Shown here piece by piece: positions 46,532-55,611 of a DNA stretch of 64,000 nt. The notes under the pieces are model-generated. The model saw nothing but the letters and a program-made list of their open reading frames with translations. It had not been told where the DNA came from and made no database searches. The translations under genes and the position numbers were made by a program. Within the stretch, counting starts at the first letter, position 1; each line of letters starts with the position of its first letter. The stretch comes from Rhodococcus sp. P-2 (GTDB lineage: Bacteria > Actinomycetota > Actinomycetes > Mycobacteriales > Mycobacteriaceae): positions 496,001 to 560,000 of the forward strand of contig NZ_CP066779.1 of the NCBI RefSeq assembly GCF_016598535.1, in the 5' to 3' direction.

Positions 46532-49069
46532 GTGATGAAGGTTGTCGACTTAGGTCTAGAACGCACTCGCTATGCAGTCATCGACGAGACGATCGAGTCG
46601 AGGTGGCGCAGAGTCACCTCGATGCAGCACGACGCCGTTGCCGTCGTGACTCCGCGCGACCGAATCACTTTCGCCGAACTCGAACTTCGAACCGACGCTT
46701 TGGTCCGCGAACTTCGGTTGCGCGGGTCACAAGGGGCCTGCCCGGTTGCAGTCGATCTCGAACCAACCGCCGAATCGGTGCCCGCCATCCTCGCTACTCT
46801 GATTTCCGGCCGACCGTTGGTGATGATCGACCCACAACTCCCCGACGCCAGGCGCGCACACATCATGAGCACCTCAGGGGCCGTCGCGCTGCAATCGATC
46901 CTCGACGAATCAGCGGCGACCGGATTCCGTTTCGACAACGCGCTCGAACCGTCCAGTTCCGACCCTGCCATGATCGCGTTCACGTCAGGCACCAGTGGGA
47001 CGCCCAAGGGAGTCGTCCTGAGCCACTCCATGTGCCTGAACAAGGCCGACGAACTTGCCGCGGCAATCGACCTGCGACCCGACGATCACATCGGGAACCT
47101 GCTGCCCGTCAGTTTCGGCGCCGGAATCACGGCACTGATCATGGGGCTGATGAACGGAGTCACGGTCTTCTGCTGGGATCCACGTATCGACGGCGTCTCG
47201 GGCATCGACGACTGGCTGATCGAGAATTCGATCACGACTGCGCACTGTGCACCATCCTTTCTTCGGGTGTGGTCGGATCTCGAAGGCGAGGAAGCAAAAG
47301 AAGATCCGATCGGTTCCCTCCGCGTCGTCGTGACGTACGGAGAAGCAGTCCACGGCGAAGACTATGCGCGCCATCGCAGTCACGGCTTCGCTCGCGTCAC
47401 GTACGTCAACTGGCTGGCCACCACCGAGACAGGTGTCGTCGCATACAACGAGTTCCCGCCACATTCCGAACTACCCGCCGGAGTGGTTCCGGCCGGACGG
47501 GCCCGCGACGGCAAGGACGTACAGATCGTCGACGTGAACGGCGTGCCTCTCCCCGACGGAGAGATAGGCGAGATACAGGTTGTCTCGACCGATCTTGCCG
47601 ACGGTTACCACAACGACCCCGAGCGCACTGCAACACGATTCACTCGTCTCGGCGACGGAGTCGGTATCTACCGGACCGGTGACCGAGGCCGTATCGACGA
47701 ACGCGGCGAACTACAACTCCGAGGACGCGTCGACGACGCCGTCAAGATTCGGGGATACCTGGTAGAGCCGACGGAGGTCGAGTCGCACATTCGTCGAATC
47801 CCCGGCATCGCCGATGTTTTCGTGGGTGCAGTTCTCGAGAACGATCGACCGGAGATCGTTGCCTACGTAGTCCAGAACAAAGCCGTGATGGCACGCTCGG
47901 GCGCCGAGATGCGGCGCGAATTGGCGAGAAATCTGCCGGCCTGGATGCTTCCCCGACATTTCGTTCCGATGGCAGCGTTGCCCCGCAACGAGAGGGGAAA
48001 GGTCGATCGAACGACGCTGCCGTCCGTCGAGGTGCGTTCCACTCCACCGACTCTCGCCGGGCCCGCCGAATTGTGGCTGTCATCGATCTGGGAGTCGATT
48101 CTCGGCATCGATTCCGTCGACCGTGAGGACGACTTCTTCGAACTCGGCGGAGATTCGCTCGCTTCCACCGAAGTGGTGGCAAAGATTCACGACATGTTCC
48201 GGATCCGGATCACGACGGCGGAGTTCGCGGCCGCGAGCACCGTCAAAGAACTTGCGGCGCTGGTAGATCGGTGCAGAATCGATCCCGATGATCGCGTCTG
48301 TCACAACACGATGGTTCCGCTGAAGCTCGAAGGGACTGGGCGACCGCTGTTCATCATGAACGGAGCGGGGTGCCCCTCGACGACCCTGTCCACCCTGGCG
48401 AAAGCGCTCCACACCGATCGCCCGGTCTACGCACTTCAGCCACACGGCTTCGAATCTCGCGGACTGCCCGATCGGTCGGTGAGAGCAAGCGCCCGCCGTT
48501 TCATATTCGAAATCAAGAAGATTCAGCCCGCCGGGCCATACCTCCTGGCCGGATACTCGTACGGCGGCTACGTGGCGCTGGAAATGGCAACACAGCTGTC
48601 CGAATCAGGTGACACCGTCGAGCACGTCACCGTTCTCGACACCAGAATCTCCACCGAAACTGCCACCCGACTGGCCACCCGAGCCGGAATCAGTTTGGAT
48701 CCGTCGATCGTCGACCTTGCCCCACAGCCATCCACCAATACCCGATGGAAGCCGGCCAGACGCACCGTCGCCGCTATGTGGATCCGCACACTCTTCGCCG
48801 GCATTCTGCAGTACCCGCCGGCCACCCAGTGGACTGTGTTCCTCTACATCGGAGGCCAGGCGCTCCGGAAGCATCGGATACGAGCATGCGCCGCGCCGGT
48901 CACGGTGATCCGTGGAGCCACCAACAACCGTGGACGCGAGATCTGGTCACTCATCGCCACGGGCTCACTCGATTTCGACGATGTCGACGCGTGTCACGAA
49001 GACATCGTCCGTCAACCGTACGTCCGCAAGACTGCAGCGATCATCGATCGAGTCTGTGATCGAACGTGA
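46532..49069 (+). CDS. Single-module NRPS-like protein, adenylation-thiolation-thioesterase
   Basis: 845 residues in A-T-TE order with no condensation domain. A domain about 30-500: AFTSGTSGTPKGVV, YRTGDRGRI, GRVDDAVKIRGYLVEP, and the catalytic lysine in NERGKVDR (about K490). T domain: FFELGGDSLAS (Ser542 for phosphopantetheine). TE domain about 600-840: GYSYGG (Ser676), Asp703 in VLDTRI and His822 in ACHEDIV. The A4 segment reads PVSFGAGITA, so the usual Asp235 that holds an amino group is Gly; an acid without an alpha-amino group (aryl, keto or fatty) is the likelier substrate. A-T-TE enzymes dimerise or release such acids (atromentin synthetase type). GTG 46532 or ATG 46535. Confidence 0.87.
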   Translation: MMKVVDLGLERTRYAVIDETIESRWRRVTSMQHDAVAVVTPRDRITFAELELRTDALVRELRLRGSQGACPVAVDLEPTAESVPAILATLISGRPLVMIDPQLPDARRAHIMSTSGAVALQSILDESAATGFRFDNALEPSSSDPAMIAFTSGTSGTPKGVVLSHSMCLNKADELAAAIDLRPDDHIGNLLPVSFGAGITALIMGLMNGVTVFCWDPRIDGVSGIDDWLIENSITTAHCAPSFLRVWSDLEGEEAKEDPIGSLRVVVTYGEAVHGEDYARHRSHGFARVTYVNWLATTETGVVAYNEFPPHSELPAGVVPAGRARDGKDVQIVDVNGVPLPDGEIGEIQVVSTDLADGYHNDPERTATRFTRLGDGVGIYRTGDRGRIDERGELQLRGRVDDAVKIRGYLVEPTEVESHIRRIPGIADVFVGAVLENDRPEIVAYVVQNKAVMARSGAEMRRELARNLPAWMLPRHFVPMAALPRNERGKVDRTTLPSVEVRSTPPTLAGPAELWLSSIWESILGIDSVDREDDFFELGGDSLASTEVVAKIHDMFRIRITTAEFAAASTVKELAALVDRCRIDPDDRVCHNTMVPLKLEGTGRPLFIMNGAGCPSTTLSTLAKALHTDRPVYALQPHGFESRGLPDRSVRASARRFIFEIKKIQPAGPYLLAGYSYGGYVALEMATQLSESGDTVEHVTVLDTRISTETATRLATRAGISLDPSIVDLAPQPSTNTRWKPARRTVAAMWIRTLFAGILQYPPATQWTVFLYIGGQALRKHRIRACAAPVTVIRGATNNRGREIWSLIATGSLDFDDVDACHEDIVRQPYVRKTAAIIDRVCDRT

Positions 49070-49079
49070 CCAGCGCTGC

Positions 49080-50195
49080 TCATGTCCAGCTGTAGAAGAG
49101 AGGGCGGCGCGGGGTGACAGCCCAGTCGGTCGTCGACGAACAGACTCTTTCCTTGACGAATGCACCTGCCCTGCCTGCAATGAACATCCTCGTTGCTTCG
49201 TCGACGCGAGTCGTCCGTTGGAACACCCCGTGCCGCCTACCAAGACTGATGCACTTGCCTGCAAACTTCGGAGTCACCGGGCGCGGTGCGGAACCGTCGA
49301 GTCGATGCAGGATCGTTTCTGCCGCATGAACTCCCAAGGGGATCGCGGCCTGACAACTCATTCTCAGTGAGTTCTCACCGACTGTGACCGCATCACCCGC
49401 ACCGACGATGTCGGGGTGAGACGGGCATTCGAGTCGGTCGTTCAGTTTCAGGCGACCGAGATCGTCGACGGGGAGGCCACTTCGACCGGCTAGCTCCGGG
49501 ACACCGAATTCTGTTGCGAGAATCGTGCACTCCGCCTCCACCCGCATGCCACCCGCGAGCTCGCACGACGAACCGTCGATCCGCGTCACCCGCGATTCGC
49601 TGACGATATCGACCCCGAGATCGGTCAACGTTCTGAGAATTGCCGATCGCGCACGCTCGGACAGGTCCGGGGCCACGATCCCACCCGTCACCAAAGTGAT
49701 TCGGTTGCTTCGCTGCTCAGCCAATTCTGCGGCTGTCTCGATTCCGGTGAGACCGCCGCCGACAACGCAGATGGCAGCCTTCTCGTCGAGGGTCGACAGC
49801 CTGGATTCGAGTCGGGTCGCGTCCTCGAATTCGGCGACGCTGTACCCATGCTCTGCCGCCCCGACGATCGTGCTGGGCGACTGCCTACTTCCGACTGCGT
49901 AGACCAAGTAGTCGTAGTCGACCACGATGCCGTTGTCGAGGGTAAGCCTGCTGACCGCGGCGTCGATGTCCGTCACCGTTCCGAATACTCGGTGTGCCGT
50001 ACGCGGTAATGCGCTGTCGAACGAGACCGTCGCGTCGTAGCCAGTTGCGATCATCTGATGGAGTCTGATTCTTTGCACGAAGTGTGGGCGCGGATTCACG
50101 ACGCTCACCGTGATGTCCGACCGAGTTCGCAGCAGTCGCTTCGTTGCCATGACGCCCGCATATCCTGCCCCGATTATCACCACGTGTGCACTCAT
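49080..50195 (-). CDS. NDH-2-like FAD/NAD(P)H oxidoreductase
   Basis: 371 residues of the pyridine nucleotide-disulfide/NDH-2 class. FAD site VVIIGAGYAGVMATKRLL at the start; NAD(P) site CVVGGGLTGIETAAELAEQ near 150; second FAD motif DIVGAGDAVTV near 270. There is no redox CxxC/CxxxxC pair next to the FAD site. It resembles the NDH-2-like oxidoreductases rather than true respiratory Ndh, since the C-terminal membrane helix is absent. It converges on the A-T-TE gene (10 bases apart). A quinone or a secondary metabolite could be the electron acceptor. Confidence 0.85.
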   Translation of the reverse strand: MSAHVVIIGAGYAGVMATKRLLRTRSDITVSVVNPRPHFVQRIRLHQMIATGYDATVSFDSALPRTAHRVFGTVTDIDAAVSRLTLDNGIVVDYDYLVYAVGSRQSPSTIVGAAEHGYSVAEFEDATRLESRLSTLDEKAAICVVGGGLTGIETAAELAEQRSNRITLVTGGIVAPDLSERARSAILRTLTDLGVDIVSESRVTRIDGSSCELAGGMRVEAECTILATEFGVPELAGRSGLPVDDLGRLKLNDRLECPSHPDIVGAGDAVTVGENSLRMSCQAAIPLGVHAAETILHRLDGSAPRPVTPKFAGKCISLGRRHGVFQRTTRVDEATRMFIAGRAGAFVKERVCSSTTDWAVTPRRPLFYSWT

Positions 50196-50278
50196 GGTTC
50201 TCCGTTCCGCCGACGGTCCCCATGCCGAGAATGCACGGGATGATCAAGCCTCACCGCGGACAGTATTGCGCACGAAAC

Positions 50279-50316
50279 AACAAATGCTCTGCACCGATTG
50301 GTGCAGAGCATTTGTT
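50279..50316 (-). terminator. Terminator after tRNA-Ala
   Basis: Perfect 17-base arms AACAAATGCTCTGCACC (50279-50295) and its complement (50300-50316) around a 4-base loop, immediately after the tRNA 3' end on the minus strand and followed there by a T-rich run. Confidence 0.85.
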
Positions 50317-50320
50317 CGGG

Positions 50321-50393
50321 TGGAGCTAAGGGGACTCGAACCCCTGACCCCCACACTGCCAGTGTGGTGCGCTACCAGCTGCGCCATAGCCCC
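50321..50393 (-). tRNA. tRNA-Ala (anticodon GGC)
   Basis: A 73-base cloverleaf on the minus strand: acceptor GGGGCTA pairing with TAGCTCC, D-arm GCGCAGCTGGTAGCGC, anticodon arm with TGGCA loop context CACTGGCAGTG (anticodon GGC, for alanine GCC/GCT codons), and T-arm with GGTTCGAGTCC. The encoded tRNA ends ...CTCCA without the full CCA. A strong hairpin terminator follows. Confidence 0.97.
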
Positions 50394-50505
50394 GTATTCA
50401 ATTCACTCTAACAGTCGAACTCGCAGCGGCTTTACTGCTTTCCGCTTGCTGGAAGAAAGTTACACCACTTGACTCCTGGGCAACAAATCGCCTGGTCAGA
50501 GCGAG

Positions 50506-50532
50506 GCGGCCGCTCCTCGTCGGAGCGGCCGC
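50506..50532 (-). terminator. Hairpin terminator after the DsbA-like gene
   Basis: GCGGCCGCTCC (50506-50516) and GGAGCGGCCGC (50522-50532) form an 11-base perfect stem with a 5-base loop, 6 bases after the DsbA-like stop on the minus strand. Confidence 0.8.
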
Positions 50533-50538
50533 TTCCGC

Positions 50539-51282
50539 TCAGGAGGAGAGCTTGGAAACCCAGTCGCTGCTGCCCGTGTCAACGATCTTGCCGTTCGCCA
50601 CGACCGTGGGGGTGCCGTTGGACCCGACATCCTTGAGCGCCTGGCTGGCGGCCGCGGCATTGGCCGCGGCGGCTTCGACGTTGGTACCGGAAGAGATGCA
50701 GGTTGCCACGTCCTCGGATGCGCCCGCATCACGAGCGATCTGGGCGAGTTCGTCGTTGGTGTGGTCGCTGCTGCCACCCTCGGCAGGCTGCGTGTCGGTA
50801 GCGAAAAGCTTCGTGTGGAATGCGGAGTACGCGATTGCGTCGCCACTCTGAGCGACGCACAGCAGCGCCGCGCCGGCCCGGGTGGAGTAGTCACCGCTGC
50901 CCGACGCCCGGTTGAGGAAGTTCAGCATGTGGTAACGAACAGCGACGTCACCGTTGTCGACGGCGGCCGCGAGAGCCTGGCCACTGAGGTGCTCGAGCGC
51001 AGCGCAGGCCGGGCACAGCGGATCCTCGAAGAGATCGATGGTCGTCGCGGCGGAGGGCTTGCCGAGCAGCACCACGCCGTTGTCCTGCACCGTGACGGCA
51101 ACTTCGGAATTCTGCACGGAGCCGTAGCCGTCGTTCTGGGGCTTGTTCTTGCTGTTCGTCCACAAGACACCGCCGATGACGAGGGCCGCGATCACGAGCA
51201 CCGCGAGGCCACCGATGATGTAGGTGGAGCGGCTCGAGACCGGTTCCGGCGAATATTTGTTCTTGCTGCTCTTGGTGCTCAC
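50539..51282 (-). CDS. Membrane-anchored DsbA-like thiol oxidoreductase
   Basis: 247 residues. A membrane anchor at about 21-41 (YIIGGLAVLVIAALVIGGVLW) exposes a thioredoxin-fold domain outside the cell. The redox site is CPAC (90-93) in LFEDPLCPACAALEHLSG, and the cis-proline loop is GTPTVVANGKIV. It is likely to introduce or exchange disulfides in exported proteins. The MauE-type membrane protein 42 bases upstream is the usual partner for such proteins in actinobacteria, and may be the re-oxidant (inference). Confidence 0.9.
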   Translation of the reverse strand: MSTKSSKNKYSPEPVSSRSTYIIGGLAVLVIAALVIGGVLWTNSKNKPQNDGYGSVQNSEVAVTVQDNGVVLLGKPSAATTIDLFEDPLCPACAALEHLSGQALAAAVDNGDVAVRYHMLNFLNRASGSGDYSTRAGAALLCVAQSGDAIAYSAFHTKLFATDTQPAEGGSSDHTNDELAQIARDAGASEDVATCISSGTNVEAAAANAAAASQALKDVGSNGTPTVVANGKIVDTGSSDWVSKLSS

Positions 51283-51324
51283 GCTGATGCAGTCCTTCGT
51301 GCGTCGAAACGATTTACCGATTGC

Positions 51325-51813
51325 TTACCTTGCCACTGAAGACTGAGTATCCACTGAGAACGGCGCACGTGATCCCGGCCCCAATGCGAGCGGCGAACGC
51401 GGGAACACGAGCAGCCAGACGGCAAGTGCCAAGAAGCCCAGGTCCCGGAGAATCTCCTTCAAATAGTCCCAAGCGCCTACGTCGGCTGCGCCTCCGCCGC
51501 CGAAACATCCACAGTCGATGGACAATCCTCTGGCCCACACCGAAATGATCACCGCAATGAGAACCGTCAAAATCACCACCGAGACTGCGGCGGATACTCG
51601 CACCGCCAGCCCGACGAGAATGAGCAGACCAAGGACTATTTCGACGAGGGGAAGCGCCGTTGCCACCGGACCGACCAGTGACTCGGGCAAGAGTTGATAG
51701 GCACGCACCGCGATCTTCGTCTGCACGGGATCAAGGAATTTGAGCCCCCCGGAAATCAGCCAGACGGCCGCCAAACCCAATCGGGCTACAAGACTCACGA
51801 TACGAATTGCCAC
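51325..51813 (-). CDS. MauE/DoxX-family membrane protein
   Basis: 162 residues with four hydrophobic segments (about 8-22, 48-69, 73-93, 125-140). The conserved cysteine pair is in IDCGCFGGG (C101, C103), typical of MauE-type proteins, which support disulfide formation. DsbA-like partner follows 42 bases downstream. Start ATG at 51813 lies 25 bases from the MFS gene stop. Confidence 0.85.
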   Translation of the reverse strand: MAIRIVSLVARLGLAAVWLISGGLKFLDPVQTKIAVRAYQLLPESLVGPVATALPLVEIVLGLLILVGLAVRVSAAVSVVILTVLIAVIISVWARGLSIDCGCFGGGGAADVGAWDYLKEILRDLGFLALAVWLLVFPRSPLALGPGSRAPFSVDTQSSVAR

Positions 51814-51838
51814 CCGATCGAGAGTACAGAATGCCCGG

Positions 51839-53092
51839 TCAGTCCAGGTTTGTCCGCGCAGGAGTATCCGTCAGCGCCGTCACATCGGTCAGATCTTCGA
51901 CGACGGACTCGACAGGCTTCGTTCGCGACGGGACGAACAACCAACCCGTCGCCGACACGACGACTACGGCCCCCATCACGGCGAATGCTGCCGAGTACGA
52001 CACATGCTGAGCGATCAGACCGGCACAAATCGGTGCCACTACGCCGCCGATGTCCGACATCATCTGGAATACCGCGAGAACGGGTCCGCCGCGGGCCGTC
52101 GACCCGACGACATCGGCAACCGCTGCCTGCTGAGCCGGGCTCATGAGCCCGGAGCCGACGCCCGTCACAGCAGCGATGGCAAAGAACAGCACGAGGTTGT
52201 CCGTGAATCCCATTGCGATGGTTCCCAGACCACAAATGAGCAGACCGCTCACGACGAAGGGCTTACGCCCGAAGCGGTCCGAGAGTCGTCCGGAAACGAT
52301 CAACACCAACGCATTTCCGACGGCAAAGATCGTGAGAGCGTAGGCGGCAATCGACGGGTCCCGGTCGAGGAACTCGACGACGAACAGGGGAACCATGGCA
52401 ACGCGAACTCCGAAGATCACACCGCCGAAAGCGAGATTCGATCCGAGGGCGGCCCGGTACACCGGCGACTGGAGGCCTTCGGTGAGAGTCATCGACTTCA
52501 CATCGACGGCCTTGTCCGGTGACGCCAGGTGCGACCCGCGCAGGCTCACGAAGACCACGAGCGCGGCGATCACCAGCGCAACTGCGTAGATGATGAACGG
52601 CATCCGCAGACCGAACTGCAACAGCGCACCACCGACCAGCGGGCCGCCGATCGAACCCATGAGAAAGCTTGTCGCGTACAGGCCGGACACGCGTCCACGG
52701 CTGTCCGGCGGTGACATGCGAATGATCAACCCGAGGGCCGACACGGTGAACATGGTCGACCCGATGCCGCCCAACGATCGGAACAGCAGAAGTTGCCAGT
52801 ACTCCCCCGCGAAGGCGCACGCACCGGTCGACACCGCGACGATCAGAAGGCCGACGATGTAGACCGGCCGTTCACCGAGCTTTTGTACCAAAGTGCCGCT
52901 CATCGGCGCGAACACCAGTCGCATGAATGCGAAAGACGAGATCACGATCGTGGCGGCGGTGACCGATACGTCAAAGCTGCGCGCGAACTGCGGTAGCGCC
53001 GGAGCGACCAATCCGAATCCGAGGGCGATGACGAAGCTGGCGGCGACCAGTACCCAAATTTCCTGTGGCAGCTTGGCTGCACGAGTTTTCAT
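51839..53092 (-). CDS. MFS transporter
   Basis: 417 residues with 12 predicted hydrophobic segments. Motif A between helices 2 and 3 is weak (GTLVQKLGERPVY), while the second-half copy GRLSDRFGRKPFV is strong. An antiporter-type motif C-like GIGSTMFTVSALGLI is present in the first half. It is a drug/proton or metabolite exporter of the DHA1-like type; the substrate is unknown. A charged tail ends the protein. It lies between pgm (42 bases) and the MauE/DsbA pair on the same strand. Confidence 0.88.
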   Translation of the reverse strand: MKTRAAKLPQEIWVLVAASFVIALGFGLVAPALPQFARSFDVSVTAATIVISSFAFMRLVFAPMSGTLVQKLGERPVYIVGLLIVAVSTGACAFAGEYWQLLLFRSLGGIGSTMFTVSALGLIIRMSPPDSRGRVSGLYATSFLMGSIGGPLVGGALLQFGLRMPFIIYAVALVIAALVVFVSLRGSHLASPDKAVDVKSMTLTEGLQSPVYRAALGSNLAFGGVIFGVRVAMVPLFVVEFLDRDPSIAAYALTIFAVGNALVLIVSGRLSDRFGRKPFVVSGLLICGLGTIAMGFTDNLVLFFAIAAVTGVGSGLMSPAQQAAVADVVGSTARGGPVLAVFQMMSDIGGVVAPICAGLIAQHVSYSAAFAVMGAVVVVSATGWLFVPSRTKPVESVVEDLTDVTALTDTPARTNLD

Positions 53093-53134
53093 GTCGCCCG
53101 GGATTCTAGCCGGGCGACACGAACGCTCCGCGAG

Positions 53135-54772
53135 CTAGTTCGCCTTCAAGACGCCGGACACCAAGTCCTTGGCCGCTGCCTGAACCTGCGCCAGATGATC
53201 GGCACCCTTCATCGACTCGGCATAGATCTTGTACACGTCCTCCGTGCCGGACGGCCTCGCTGCAAACCATGCACTCTCCGTCGTCACCTTGAGACCACCG
53301 ATCGCCGCGCCGTTTCCAGGCGCCGCGGTCAGTGTCGCAGTGATCGGTTCACCCGCCAGTTCGGTCGCACTCACCTGATCGGGAGACAGTTTTGCCAAGA
53401 CTGCCTTCTGTGCGCGTGTCGCCGGCGCATCGATCCGTGCATAGGCCGGGCTCCCGAACTTCTCGGCCAACGCGTCGTAGTGCGCCGACGGAGACTTTCC
53501 TGTCACCGCGGTAATTTCCGACGCGAGCAACGCAAGGATGATGCCGTCCTTGTCCGTCGTCCAGACGGAACCGTCGTGGCGGAGAAAGGATGCTCCGGCG
53601 CTTTCCTCGCCGCCGAATCCCACAGACCCGTCGAGCAGACCGGGAACGAACCACTTGAAACCGACTGGAACCTCCAGCAATTCGCGGCCCAAACTGCTGA
53701 CCACGCGATCGATCATCGAGGAACTCACGAGTGTCTTGCCCACCTTGGTGTCTGCACCCCACCCTGGTCGGTTCGCGAACAGATACTCGATGGCAACCGC
53801 GAGATAGTGATTCGGGTTCATCAAACCGCCGTCGGGCGTGACGATGCCGTGGCGGTCGGAGTCTGCATCGTTTCCGGTCGCGATGTCGTAGCGATCCCGA
53901 ATCCCGATAAGCGAGGCCATCGCGTCGGGCGACGAGCAATCCATGCGGATCTTGCCGTCGGTGTCGAGCGTCATGAACCGCCAGGTCGGATCGACGAGAG
54001 GATTCACCACTTCGAGATCGAGTCGATGAGTTTCGGCAATCGCGCCCCAGTAGTCGACGCTTGCACCGCCGAGTGGGTCTGCACCGATCCGGATTCCGGC
54101 GTCGCGGATCGCATCGAGGTTGAGGACCGAGGGAAGGTCTTCGACGTAGTAGCGAAGGAAGTCGTAGCGTTCGACGCGGTCCAGTGCCTGCGCCGCCGTG
54201 ACACGCCGTACCCCGGAAAGCCCCTTGCGCAGTAGCTCGTTCGCTCGATCGGCGATAACCGACGTCGCATCCGTGTCCGCGGGCCCACCGTGTGGCGGGT
54301 TGTATTTGAAGCCACCGTCGCGCGGCGGGTTGTGCGAAGGCGTCACGACGATGCCGTCGGCCTTGGCTTCCGGCCCCGTCGAGTTGTATCGCAAGATCGC
54401 GTGGCTCACAGCGGGGGTGGGCGTGTAGGCGTCGCGTGAGTCGACAAGCACGACGACGTCGTTGGCGACGAGGACTTCCAACGCGGACAGCCAGGCGGGT
54501 TCGGACAGCGCATGTGTGTCCCGGCCGATGAACAGCGGCCCGTCGATACCTTGCGAGGCGCGGTATTCGACGATCGCCTGGGTCGTGGCCAGGATGTGGG
54601 CTTCGTTGAAGGCGGAATCGAGGCTGGAACCGCGATGTCCGGAGGTGCCGAAAAGTACCTGCTGCATCGGGTTCTCGGGATCCGGGGTGCGCGTGTAATA
54701 CGCGGAAACCAGATGAGGAACGTCGATCAGATCCTCTGGCAGAGCCACTTGTCCTGCTCGTTCGTGCGCCAC
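53135..54772 (-). CDS. pgm: Phosphoglucomutase (alpha-D-glucose-1,6-bisphosphate-dependent)
   Basis: 545 residues. Interconverts glucose-1-phosphate and glucose-6-phosphate. [18 protein letters not shown] marks the start of the family; the phosphoserine loop is [20 protein letters not shown]; the metal-binding loop is [14 protein letters not shown]; and the sugar loop [11 protein letters not shown] plus phosphate-binding [14 protein letters not shown] are visible. The product feeds glycogen and methylglucose lipopolysaccharide pathways encoded in the first part of the window. M. tuberculosis also has pgmA beside a crcB pair (Rv3068c-Rv3070). Confidence 0.96.
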   Translation of the reverse strand: MAHERAGQVALPEDLIDVPHLVSAYYTRTPDPENPMQQVLFGTSGHRGSSLDSAFNEAHILATTQAIVEYRASQGIDGPLFIGRDTHALSEPAWLSALEVLVANDVVVLVDSRDAYTPTPAVSHAILRYNSTGPEAKADGIVVTPSHNPPRDGGFKYNPPHGGPADTDATSVIADRANELLRKGLSGVRRVTAAQALDRVERYDFLRYYVEDLPSVLNLDAIRDAGIRIGADPLGGASVDYWGAIAETHRLDLEVVNPLVDPTWRFMTLDTDGKIRMDCSSPDAMASLIGIRDRYDIATGNDADSDRHGIVTPDGGLMNPNHYLAVAIEYLFANRPGWGADTKVGKTLVSSSMIDRVVSSLGRELLEVPVGFKWFVPGLLDGSVGFGGEESAGASFLRHDGSVWTTDKDGIILALLASEITAVTGKSPSAHYDALAEKFGSPAYARIDAPATRAQKAVLAKLSPDQVSATELAGEPITATLTAAPGNGAAIGGLKVTTESAWFAARPSGTEDVYKIYAESMKGADHLAQVQAAAKDLVSGVLKAN

Positions 54773-54869
54773 GAATCCCCCTCGGCCCGGTGGTCGACCA
54801 CTGTGTCGACGCGACTGTGGACAATTGTCTACCCTGGCTGCGTGGCGTGCACGCTCGGCGCCGGATCGG

Positions 54870-55214
54870 TCAATTCGTGAGCTGGATCCCCACCCACGCA
54901 GCGGACAAGCCGACGATCAGACTGACGACGATGTAGATCAGCGAAAGCGTCGTCTGGCGCCGCTCGACCATGCCCACGTTCTCCGTCGCGAAGGTCGAGT
55001 AGGTGGACAGGCCACCACAGAAGCCTGTCGCCAGGAGAGCGGCCATCTCGGTGGAAAGAGCTGCTCCGGTGAACAATCCGAGGAGGAAGCAGCCGATCAC
55101 GTTCGCGGCGAACGTCGCAGCCGGGAATCCCTTGTACGCGGGCACATACCGCGCCAACAGGTACCGGCCACTCGCACCCGCGCCGCCGCCGAGCGCCACC
55201 AGGAGAACTGTCAT
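54870..55214 (-). CDS. crcB2: Fluoride channel subunit FluC/CrcB (second copy)
   Basis: 114 residues from ATG 55214, which overlaps the other crcB stop by four bases. Four membrane helices and the fluoride signatures [29 protein letters not shown] and [16 protein letters not shown] are present. Gram-positive CrcB proteins encoded as pairs form antiparallel heterodimers that export F-. The stop is 97 bases from pgm. Confidence 0.92.
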   Translation of the reverse strand: MTVLLVALGGGAGASGRYLLARYVPAYKGFPAATFAANVIGCFLLGLFTGAALSTEMAALLATGFCGGLSTYSTFATENVGMVERRQTTLSLIYIVVSLIVGLSAAWVGIQLTN

Positions 55215-55588
55215 GCCGACGCTCCGTCCCGCGTGCGGATCCAACGCTCACCGAGCCCTTTGCCCAATGCTGCGGCAAGGATCGCGGGGATAAGCGTCCC
55301 GAGTACATAGAGAATCGATCGCCATGGACTCTCCGTCACCGCGTGAACCGCAAATGACGAGAAGGTGGTGAACCCTCCGCAGAACCCGGTGCCGAGAAAG
55401 AGGTACCCAGCCTTGTTGTGCACGAGGAGGGCCGCGAGAACGCCGAGCACGAACGAGCCGACGACGTTGATGACCAGCGTCGTCCAGATGTGAGGAAAGA
55501 GCTCCCCCAAACCGAAGCGGCTGAGCGCACCCAACGCTCCACCGACGGCAACCGCGCCTACCGCAGCCGGCAGTTTCAGATCACCCAT
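55211..55588 (-). CDS. crcB1: Fluoride channel subunit FluC/CrcB (first copy)
   Basis: 125 residues. Family motifs GGALGALSRFGLGELF, LVINVVGSFVLGVLAAL and GTGFCGGFTTFSSFAVHAV, with four hydrophobic helices. Forms the other half of the FluC heterodimer; both genes are coupled (ATGA). It follows the DUF1295 gene by 23 bases, so it could be read from the lipid operon. No fluoride riboswitch is seen in front. Confidence 0.92.
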   Translation of the reverse strand: MGDLKLPAAVGAVAVGGALGALSRFGLGELFPHIWTTLVINVVGSFVLGVLAALLVHNKAGYLFLGTGFCGGFTTFSSFAVHAVTESPWRSILYVLGTLIPAILAAALGKGLGERWIRTRDGASA

Positions 55589-55611
55589 GCTCTGGCCTCA
55601 CGCGAAAGAGC

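Noticed and set aside
55589-55611. Fluoride riboswitch before crcB
   Set aside because: Only 23 bases separate the genes; the crcB motif cannot fit.
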